Positions 57,391 to 64,000 of a stretch of DNA of 64,000 nt are shown in pieces. Every line of letters starts with the position of its first letter. The stretch's first letter is position 1. Source of the DNA: Methanomicrobiales archaeon HGW-Methanomicrobiales-1 (lineage in GTDB: Archaea; Halobacteriota; Methanomicrobia; Methanomicrobiales; Methanospirillaceae). A program made the translations under genes and the position numbers. The stretch lies in contig PGYM01000001.1 of the NCBI GenBank assembly GCA_002839675.1, positions 1,007,602 through 1,071,601 of the forward strand, read 5' to 3'. The notes under the pieces were generated by a model that was not told where the DNA came from, searched no databases, and was given only the letters and a program-made list of their open reading frames with translations.

Positions 57391-59745
57391 TTATCCGTCC
57401 CTCGGTTTATGGATCATTCGTTTCAGGAGCGTGGGGTCCGGGATCGGGTGTTCCTTCCAGTTATGATCATGGAGGTGGGTAACGATCTCATCTTTCATGG
57501 TCAGGGGCACATCAGCAAGGGTCCTGACCAGCTGGTGGACATCGGGGGGCATACCGCCAATGAGCCGCTTGTGGAGGTCAACATAATTTGCCAGCTTGTT
57601 TGCCCGACCCTTGCTGGTATCGTTGGGGCGCATGGTCAGCTTGGCAATTATTACCATCGCCTCTTCCTTTGTTTCTGCGGCAAAAAAGAGGTGTTCCGGT
57701 ACCGGCCCCCCATACACTTTTTTCCCGGTCCGGGCATCGTACACGTACCAGTCTTCTTCCTTATCCGCACGGCCGAGCAGCATGCGCCGGTACTTGGTGC
57801 CATGCGGCCCGACAACTACCGGAATGCCGAGACGCCAGAAACCGGCGGCAATTGCTGCTGCTTTCTGGGACATCGCACCCCAGGCAACACCGACTGCGCC
57901 GACCCGGTTGTACACGTAATCGGCAATCTCTTCGTAGTTGCCCCGCAGCGGGCGCTTTGCAAAGATGCTGGCAATCTTGATGGCGGCGCCGGCAATATGG
58001 GCATTGGATACACAGGAGCCAACGTTTACGATACCGCCGGCTTCAAAGGCACCGGAGTAAAGTTCGTACGCGGTCTTCCCGTCTTCATTCCGGTACATTC
58101 CCGCAGACATAGCAGAACAACCGGAGGTGCAGACTATATACCGGCGTTTTGCAAACTCCATGCACATCTCAGCTACTTCACGCGAGCCCTTCGGGTAGTT
58201 GGCGCATCCGACAAACGCGACTACACCCGGGATCTCTCCAAGGACAATCGGGCCACCCACTTTCCGGATCTCAACATCCTGGATGGCTCCCCGACCGGTC
58301 CGGATACAATAGGTTTCCTCCCGGGTCTTTTTCTCAGCAGCTGCAACAATCAGGCTGTGGACCGGTATCTTCTGCGTGCAGGCAGATTCGCATCGCCCAC
58401 AGCCAATACAATCATCGTAAATCTCATCGAGACCGGACAAATTGCCCTGCGCTGCGGCCTTGATTGCGGCAGGCAGGGGTAGATCATTGGGGCAGGCGCG
58501 CCGGCAGAGGACACACTGGGTGCATTTTTTTGCCAGTGCAATAATGGCATCAGTTCCTTCTGGCAGGGTTTTGTGCTTTTTTCTTAACGGAGCGATTGCA
58601 ACTGAGGTCCGAACTGCCACTTCCCCGACTTTGACGGGATCGAGAATGAGCGCCCCGTTCATCTTTCCGGTCACAAAATCATGGACAATTTCATCGACCG
58701 GATCGTTGGTTCGGTCAGGAAGCCCGAGACAGTTCTTTTCGCTGGTCGCAATCAGGGGGGCATGAATATGTGCAGATTCCTGCAGGGTATCGGCGCGAAC
58801 GCATTGCTCATCGATCACCACTACATCGGGAATGCCGCTCCGGATGTACCGGAGCTGCCAGGAGATGGGGCCGATGATCTTTGCCCGTGCAGAGTACCGG
58901 GTTATGTCAAGTGCAGTACAGCAGATACCGGTGACTTCTACATCAGAACTAAGGTCATTTTTCTGGAGATAATCGATAATCTCGGTCGATGGCGGAACAT
59001 TATGACCGATGACAAGAATTACCGGTTTGCTGGTATCCACCGTTCCGAGGCCAAGGTCTGCCAGGGCTGATTCAGGATCAGCCTTGGGAAAACCGAGAGC
59101 CGATATCTGTGCAATATCGGCAACTTCCATCCCGAGCTGGTCGATCATGCCGGCATGCAGCACTTTGGATTCAAAATCAAGGTTATTTCCTTCCTGCCCG
59201 ACATGGGTGACCGAGAGGAGCTGGGTGACCTGGTTTTCACAATAGTCCAGCACGGGTTCAAGGTCACCGAGAGTAACCGGTTTTATACCGCAGACTAGCC
59301 GGGTTACCGGGGCTTCCACTTCAACACCCGTCTCCCCCACATTTATCGGAAAATCGCGGCCGTATTTTTCGATCAAATGATCAAGAAGATGCCGGGCATG
59401 ACCAATATGAGTGGCCGCACCGATGCAGGCAGAGATTAATACAGTCCTTGACTGCTGGGCGGGCATGGTAATACCGCATGCTCCGCGTTTGGTGCCGGTA
59501 AGATCGCACTTGCCGTACGTGCAGAGGCAGCAGAGATCGCAGAATGGCAGGTAAAAGGGTTTGTACCGGTTGAGAAGGGTGAGATCCCAGTTCCGGAGAG
59601 TGGTGAGCGAAGGAAATGGCGTCGGGCCCATCGGTTCATCCCATTTCTCCTCATTAATGGCGCCAATCGTGAGGCTGATATCGCGAAGCTGTGCGATATC
59701 AGAATTCAACTCTTTGATCTTGATATTGACGCCTTTCCTGTTCAT
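57391..59745 (-). CDS. cdhA: Carbon monoxide dehydrogenase alpha subunit CdhA
   Basis: This 784-residue catalytic subunit reduces CO2 to CO at the Ni-Fe C-cluster. N-terminal cluster cysteines are in CDLCCLCTYGKCDL (about 70-83). Two ferredoxin-type 4Fe-4S motifs, CTQCVLCRRACP and CIGCGRCESACT, are near 410-455. C-cluster ligands are in the later SCVSNAHIAG, GCSAMSAGM and GVAWGAMSQ regions. GGTGA stands before the ATG at 59745. The GGTTTAAAAACC box at 59861-59872 is a likely promoter about 115-125 bases upstream. It is the first gene of cdhABCDE. Confidence 0.96.
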   Translation of the reverse strand: MNRKGVNIKIKELNSDIAQLRDISLTIGAINEEKWDEPMGPTPFPSLTTLRNWDLTLLNRYKPFYLPFCDLCCLCTYGKCDLTGTKRGACGITMPAQQSRTVLISACIGAATHIGHARHLLDHLIEKYGRDFPINVGETGVEVEAPVTRLVCGIKPVTLGDLEPVLDYCENQVTQLLSVTHVGQEGNNLDFESKVLHAGMIDQLGMEVADIAQISALGFPKADPESALADLGLGTVDTSKPVILVIGHNVPPSTEIIDYLQKNDLSSDVEVTGICCTALDITRYSARAKIIGPISWQLRYIRSGIPDVVVIDEQCVRADTLQESAHIHAPLIATSEKNCLGLPDRTNDPVDEIVHDFVTGKMNGALILDPVKVGEVAVRTSVAIAPLRKKHKTLPEGTDAIIALAKKCTQCVLCRRACPNDLPLPAAIKAAAQGNLSGLDEIYDDCIGCGRCESACTQKIPVHSLIVAAAEKKTREETYCIRTGRGAIQDVEIRKVGGPIVLGEIPGVVAFVGCANYPKGSREVAEMCMEFAKRRYIVCTSGCSAMSAGMYRNEDGKTAYELYSGAFEAGGIVNVGSCVSNAHIAGAAIKIASIFAKRPLRGNYEEIADYVYNRVGAVGVAWGAMSQKAAAIAAGFWRLGIPVVVGPHGTKYRRMLLGRADKEEDWYVYDARTGKKVYGGPVPEHLFFAAETKEEAMVIIAKLTMRPNDTSKGRANKLANYVDLHKRLIGGMPPDVHQLVRTLADVPLTMKDEIVTHLHDHNWKEHPIPDPTLLKRMIHKPRDG

Positions 59746-59860
59746 TATTCACCCACGAAAAATTCACACATACATTGAAGAATAGCCCACATAAGGTTAT
59801 CGAAGTGGGCAGTGGCAGTTCATTTTCTTTTAGCGAGAATTGCCAAAGAGGAATTGCGAT

Positions 59861-59872
59861 GGTTTTTAAACC
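59861..59872 (-). promoter_or_regulatory. TATA-like box of the cdh operon
   Basis: Minus-strand GGTTTAAAAACC, a near-perfect palindromic AT core, lies within the 247-base gap between cooC and cdhA. It would give a leader of about 90 bases before the cdhA ATG. Confidence 0.4.
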
Positions 59873-59992
59873 TTTTTTCAGATCAATGGATATCAACATC
59901 TTCCATTGTCTGGAAATTCATCTTCAGCAGCATGGAGGGAGCTCTTTTCTCGCACTGATAAAAGGGCAGTACTTTTCTTTCCGGTCCGCCAG

Positions 59993-60760
59993 TTACGGAA
60001 TGGTAAGAACGTGATCCATAATTTCTGAAACCGAGCGATAAGCAACAGAAGTATCCGGGATATCAAGAAGCGATTCCCCGGCAAGGACATGAGCTGCTAC
60101 CTCGTCATCAAAAGCGATGTTGCCCGGGTAGGGTAGATTGGTTTCTTCTGATACACGGGCAGATACATCGGGAGGGAACGCATATCCGCCTATGACATAG
60201 AAACGATTGAAACTGATGCCGACTTCCCCGATTACCCGGTAGGCCCGCCTTACATGGGCAAACGATTTTGCTGAGGGACCCATGACATCAAAGATGATAT
60301 CGACATTGCTTGCAATCTTCCGGTTGAGATGTTCCAGTCCTCCGGGAGAATCGATTAGGATATACTGGTAATTTTTTGTTATTGCAAGGAGCGCATTTTT
60401 GAGCGCCGCATCTGGAAGGCAGTAACAACCCTCCACCCATTTTGTACCGACAGCGAACAGGTCAAATTGATCCCCTTCGTACAATCCCTGTTCCCAGATC
60501 TGGTTTTCTATCCGGTGCGAAGGTGCAATACCGACGGTCGTGCCCCCTCGCGCAATGAACGTATCCGACAGGAGTTCTGCGATTGTCTTCTTACCGGCCG
60601 CTTCGAGATCTACTCCCACCATCTCAGCAAGGTTCTGGTCCGGGTCGGCATCCACAAGGAGCAGGGGCGTTGCTTTTTTTTCTATGAAGTATTTTGCCAT
60701 CAGGGCGACAAAACTGCTCTTTCCGGTCCCCCCGCGTCCCATCGTGACTATCGTTTTCAT
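59993..60760 (-). CDS. cooC: CooC-type nickel-insertion ATPase (copy 1)
   Basis: This 255-residue MinD/CooC-family ATPase has a deviant Walker A GRGGTGKSS (residues 8-16) and a Walker B segment with DADP near 37-40. The CxC motif, Cys112 and Cys114 in GCYCLPD, matches the nickel-binding dimer cysteines of characterised CooC. It helps load nickel into the C-cluster of CdhA. It follows the second CooC by 36 bases and precedes cdhA by 247 bases. Confidence 0.92.
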   Translation of the reverse strand: MKTIVTMGRGGTGKSSFVALMAKYFIEKKATPLLLVDADPDQNLAEMVGVDLEAAGKKTIAELLSDTFIARGGTTVGIAPSHRIENQIWEQGLYEGDQFDLFAVGTKWVEGCYCLPDAALKNALLAITKNYQYILIDSPGGLEHLNRKIASNVDIIFDVMGPSAKSFAHVRRAYRVIGEVGISFNRFYVIGGYAFPPDVSARVSEETNLPYPGNIAFDDEVAAHVLAGESLLDIPDTSVAYRSVSEIMDHVLTIP

Positions 60761-60796
60761 CCGTTGTTCCTCTTAAGCCAGATAACAATCACGGAA

Positions 60797-61576
60797 TTAT
60801 CCATGATTCATACTCACCATGGTTTTTGCAAGATTACCAATTGCCTGGAGTGCGGCAGAATTGTCATACCCGATGGGCTCTCCGGTCATTCCTGCATCAG
60901 CTACAAGCTTGTCAAACGGGATCAGGGCAAGTACCTCAATGCCATTTTTTTCTGCAAATGTCCATACGGCCGCCTCCTGCCGGGCATCCGCAATCCGGTT
61001 TCCAATAATACAGACCTTTTTAATCGCTGAATTCCGGGCAAGCCTGCAGATAGTTCCGGCAATTTCAAGCGACTTCCGGTTCGCGTCTGCGATCACGAGC
61101 AGGACATCGACATGCTCTGCCGTACCTCTCCCGAGATGCTCAATACCCGCTTCCATATCAAGAATCACTACTTCATTACGCTCCACTACCAGGTGGCGCA
61201 ACAGGGCTTTTACCAGCGAATTTGCCGGGCAGGTACATCCCGCTCCCATCGCACGGACAGTTCCCATCACCATGAGCGCAGGACCGGCGGGAGTTCGAAC
61301 CGAGTATTTTTCTATAATATCATCGACCGAGAACGTGAGGCGGAATACCCCGGAGAATTCTGTGCTGGTCTTGAGCTTGATCAATTGTTCATTTTCTGCA
61401 ATGGGAACAATACGGGATGTCTCTTCAGGAGTGAGCCCCAGGGTCATGGCAAGATTGGGGGAGGGATCGGTATCGATTGCAAGAACAGAATGACCATGCC
61501 GGGCAAAATACGAGGCCAGGCTTCCCGCAATAAAGGTCTTGCCAACACCCCCTTTTCCGGAAATCGCGATTTTCAT
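60797..61576 (-). CDS. cooC: CooC-type nickel-insertion ATPase (copy 2)
   Basis: This 259-residue paralogue has Walker A GKGGVGKTF (residues 7-15), DTDPSPNLA near 36-44 and the CxC pair Cys114 and Cys116 in GCTCPANSL. DMEAGIEHLGRGT is the usual CooC switch segment. It is the first gene of the minus-strand block. Two CooC proteins next to one CODH/ACS suggest separate maturation of the C-cluster and A-cluster, which is inference. It is divergent from serS. Confidence 0.93.
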   Translation of the reverse strand: MKIAISGKGGVGKTFIAGSLASYFARHGHSVLAIDTDPSPNLAMTLGLTPEETSRIVPIAENEQLIKLKTSTEFSGVFRLTFSVDDIIEKYSVRTPAGPALMVMGTVRAMGAGCTCPANSLVKALLRHLVVERNEVVILDMEAGIEHLGRGTAEHVDVLLVIADANRKSLEIAGTICRLARNSAIKKVCIIGNRIADARQEAAVWTFAEKNGIEVLALIPFDKLVADAGMTGEPIGYDNSAALQAIGNLAKTMVSMNHG

Positions 61577-61783
61577 GATTCTCTGTCTCCCTAACCATAC
61601 TGGTGCCTTGGCGTCAAATATAAATTATGTTTAAGGAATTTGCACCCATTATTTTTTACACACGGGTAACATTACGATTTTTATCATTCGTGTATCAACC
61701 TGTGCAAAATAAGAATGAAAACGTTCCATAATGATGAGTAATCAATCAATAGTATAAAATTTCAATAAAAGAAGGTTTCATCA

Positions 61784-63061
61784 ATGCTTGATATCAGGTT
61801 CGTTAGGGCAAATCCGGATGCGATCAAAGCCGATCTCAAAAAACGCAACGACATGGAGAAACTTCCGTGGGTTGACGAACTGCTCAAAAAAGATGCCCGG
61901 TCGCGTGAACTCAAGGGAGAGACCGATGTGCTGCGCCAGCGACGCAATACCATTGCCCGCGAGATCAATGCCGCACGAAAAGCCGGCCAGGATGCAACGG
62001 TCCTGATGGCAGAAGCTGCAGCTCTTCCCCAGAAGATCAAGGACTGCGATGCCGAACAGGAAGAGAACGCGACAACGATCCGTTCGTACCTGATGCGCCT
62101 TCCCAATATCCTGCATGAAAGTGTACCTGTCGGGAAAGATGATACTGAAAATGTCGAGATAAAGCGGGTTGGGACCCCCCGTACTTTTGACTTTGAGATC
62201 CGGAACCACGGCCAGCTTGCCGCTGACATGGGCTGGGCGGATTTCGAGCGGGCAACAAAAACATCGGGTGCTGGCTTTTATTTCTTGAAAGGCAGTCTTG
62301 TCCTGCTCGATATGGCACTCCAGCGCTATGCCATTGACCTGCTGGCACAGAAAGGATACATCCCGGTCATTCCCCCCTACATGATCAACCGCTCTTCCTA
62401 CGAAGGCGTCACGGATCTCGGGGATTTTGAGAAGGTGATGTACAAGATTGACGGCAATGATGCCTATCTCATTGCCACCAGCGAGCACCCTATCGGTGCC
62501 ATGTACCAGGATGAGATCTTTGAGGAAAAAGATCTCCCGTTGCGGCTCGCCGGCATCTCCCCGTGTTTCCGGCGCGAGATCGGTGCGCACGGTCTTGATA
62601 CCAAAGGCCTGTTCCGGGTCCACCAGTTTACCAAAGTGGAGCAGTTTGTTTTCTGCAAATCTGAAGATTCATGGAAGATCCATGAAGAACTGCTTGCCAA
62701 TGCAGAGGAAATTTACCTGAACCTGGGACTTCCGTATCATGTTGTCAATATATGCACTGGCGATATCGGTACAGTTGCAGCCAAAAAATATGACATTGAG
62801 GTCTGGATGCCCCGGGAAAATGCCTACAAAGAGGTAGTCTCCTGTTCAAACTGCACTTCGTACCAGGCAGTACGCCTTAATATCAAGGTCCGTGACAAGA
62901 GCGAATTTGAGATTAAATATCATATACACACGCTCAATTCAACAGCAATTGCCACTTCGCGCGTCATGCGTGCAATTCTTGAGAATTACCAGGAGCCCGA
63001 TGGGCGTGTCATGATCCCGCCGGTACTACGTCCCTATATGAATGACCAGGAATATCTCTGA
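61784..63061 (+). CDS. serS: Seryl-tRNA synthetase (bacterial-type)
   Basis: This 425-residue class II synthetase is of the common bacterial-type SerRS, not the rare methanogen-type SerRS. The N-terminal tRNA-binding coiled coil runs over about 30-100. Motif 2 is GISPCFRREIGAHGLDTKGL and motif 3 includes ATSRVMRAILENYQEPDG, with PPVLRPYM at the end. A GAAGG ribosome site lies upstream. A TATA-like AGTATAAAATT at about 61751-61761 gives a short leader. Confidence 0.96.
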   Translation: MLDIRFVRANPDAIKADLKKRNDMEKLPWVDELLKKDARSRELKGETDVLRQRRNTIAREINAARKAGQDATVLMAEAAALPQKIKDCDAEQEENATTIRSYLMRLPNILHESVPVGKDDTENVEIKRVGTPRTFDFEIRNHGQLAADMGWADFERATKTSGAGFYFLKGSLVLLDMALQRYAIDLLAQKGYIPVIPPYMINRSSYEGVTDLGDFEKVMYKIDGNDAYLIATSEHPIGAMYQDEIFEEKDLPLRLAGISPCFRREIGAHGLDTKGLFRVHQFTKVEQFVFCKSEDSWKIHEELLANAEEIYLNLGLPYHVVNICTGDIGTVAAKKYDIEVWMPRENAYKEVVSCSNCTSYQAVRLNIKVRDKSEFEIKYHIHTLNSTAIATSRVMRAILENYQEPDGRVMIPPVLRPYMNDQEYL

Positions 63062-63138
63062 TTTTTCTCTCAAAAAGTCATTTTTTTGCAAATCCTTATT
63101 TTATGAGGATAACCTAGATAATAGTACGAAGGGGTTGT

Positions 63139-64000
63139 ATGGGTTTTCCTGAACAGAACAATGATGAGCCGGTGATCCTCCGGGCTCACAATATCAAAGT
63201 AAAATCGGTAGCGTTTGACGCAGTACTTACGGGTAAAAGCCTTATGCTGGTGGACAGCAAGAAAGGCCTGATTCCCCCTCAGGAGATCCTGATCGCATCG
63301 ATCAGTACCGTTGAAGGCGGGGAGAATGCAATCCGTGACCCCATCCTCACGCTCGCAATTTTTTCACCGGGGGGTACCGCGCGCCAGATGATTCTTACCT
63401 TCCCCCGCGAAGCCAGTGGAGAACGACGGCGGGAGCGGGATGAATGGTTAAAGGCACTCAAAGCACAGATTGCTTACGCAGCCACTTCCCCGGGTGTTCC
63501 TGACACAACAGCCTTCGGTCAGCCATCTTCACAAAATGCCGGGACTGCCCCCCAGTCACAATCCGGAGGTTCCGGTGCACCCTCCCAAAAGAAGAAGATT
63601 GAAATCACAAAACCGAGACGGAATATTATCGAACCCATTCCCACTATGCCCCGTCCCGTCGAGACTACGACCCTGCCGGTCGGTTCGTTCTGCTCCCGGT
63701 GCGGCAACCGCGTACCCCCGGAATCTGTATTCTGTAACCTGTGCGGGACCAAAGTGACCACATCACCGGATCAACCCGTGGATGCCCCGGCCCCGGTTCC
63801 AACCCCCCAGCCGGTTGTACCTCAGGTCCACGTCCCGACTCTCCCGGTCTTCGGACAAAGTGGAGACCGTAAAGAGCGAATGATTGAAGATGTTATCCAC
63901 TCCATCGAACCATTGATCGAAGACTCAGTTCCCCGTCGCTCTGAAGCTGCACCTCTGATTCCCCGTCATTACCCGGCCCCCCCAACCGTGGCAGAAATCC
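63139..64000 (+). CDS. Partial protein: PH-like domain plus zinc ribbon
   Basis: The ATG at 63139, after a GGGG ribosome site, opens a frame that runs off the window (287 codons seen). The first about 110 residues look like a PH/GRAM-type beta domain (VILRAHNIKVKSVAFDAVLTG, LIPPQEILIASISTVEGG, REASGERRRERDEWLKALK). A Ser/Pro/Gln-rich linker, a zinc ribbon (FCSRCGNRVPPESVFCNLCG, about 184-203) and a proline-rich region follow. It is another ribbon protein of this genome, like that at 29956-30972. The function is not recognised. Confidence 0.75.
   Translation, partial: MGFPEQNNDEPVILRAHNIKVKSVAFDAVLTGKSLMLVDSKKGLIPPQEILIASISTVEGGENAIRDPILTLAIFSPGGTARQMILTFPREASGERRRERDEWLKALKAQIAYAATSPGVPDTTAFGQPSSQNAGTAPQSQSGGSGAPSQKKKIEITKPRRNIIEPIPTMPRPVETTTLPVGSFCSRCGNRVPPESVFCNLCGTKVTTSPDQPVDAPAPVPTPQPVVPQVHVPTLPVFGQSGDRKERMIEDVIHSIEPLIEDSVPRRSEAAPLIPRHYPAPPTVAEI

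Noticed and set aside
1..64000. tRNA genes, CRISPR arrays, insertion sequences and prophage
   Set aside because: By eye I found no T-arm/anticodon pattern, no regularly spaced repeats and no transposase, integrase or phage structural gene.

Overview
The window is chromosomal DNA of a methanogenic archaeon, most likely a member of the Methanomicrobiales (Methanoregula/Methanosphaerula-like). The support is a complete archaeal CODH/acetyl-CoA synthase operon, the ablA/ablB pair for N-epsilon-acetyl-beta-lysine, the archaeosine genes arcTGT and arcS, an archaeal RNase P RNA, a GHMP-fold protein resembling the tetrahydromethanopterin enzyme beta-RFAP synthase, and PEGA or Pro/Thr-rich surface proteins. 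Base composition is even and moderately GC-rich. I see no prophage, insertion sequence, CRISPR array or tRNA.

Layout. 1-6.7 kb (minus strand): a tightly packed osmotic-stress operon reading KamA-like radical SAM enzyme, ablA, ablB, mscS, YkgJ-like protein, followed by an AAA-type ATPase and the start of a second channel-like membrane protein. 6.9-8.9 kb: a small membrane protein and an acyltransferase-3 protein. 9-21.4 kb: an ion-homeostasis block with a P-type H+-ATPase, a P2-type cation ATPase, a Na/Pi-cotransporter-like protein, two tandem-domain universal stress proteins, a DUF6653 membrane protein and two cation:proton antiporters (CPA1 and CPA2). 21.5-27.4 kb: an NfnAB-like flavoprotein pair, arcS, tgtA and an AMMECR1 protein. 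27.5-28.2 kb: a GC-rich repeat and the RNase P RNA. 28.4-32.3 kb: a DHA2-type exporter, a six-zinc-ribbon protein and two lineage-specific unknowns. 32.3-36.5 kb: a dispersed repeat, purL and purQ. 36.5-49.9 kb: small proteins (DUF2164, a 44-residue zinc ribbon), surface proteins, a sodium:solute symporter preceded by a 34-residue accessory membrane protein, a zinc-ribbon/TM/Cys-rich fusion, an FAD oxidoreductase plus GT2 pair, a PaaI thioesterase, DUF2148 plus GHMP-fold genes, a second copy of the dispersed repeat, DedA, and two convergent PEGA proteins. 50-61.6 kb (minus strand): a methyltransferase, then the CODH/ACS block cooC2-cooC1-cdhA-cdhB-cdhC-cdhD-cdhE followed by an ASKHA-type corrinoid activator. 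61.8-64 kb: serS and a partial zinc-ribbon protein.

How the genes fit together. The CODH/ACS block gives autotrophic acetyl-CoA synthesis together with its nickel-loading ATPases and a reductive activator for the corrinoid protein. The first operon joins synthesis of compatible solutes (N-acetyl-beta-lysine and, by inference from altered substrate residues, possibly beta-glutamate) with a mechanosensitive channel that would release them. The 9-21 kb block adds ion pumps and antiporters, so the first third of the window looks like an osmotic and ionic homeostasis neighbourhood. The main non-coding novelty is a dispersed element of about 210-220 bp present in two inverted copies near 32.4 and 46.5 kb, one of which shares a 26-bp GC-rich palindromic core with a third site at 27.7 kb. 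Several genes have start codons about 25 bases after a TATA-like box, suggesting leaderless or near-leaderless transcripts.
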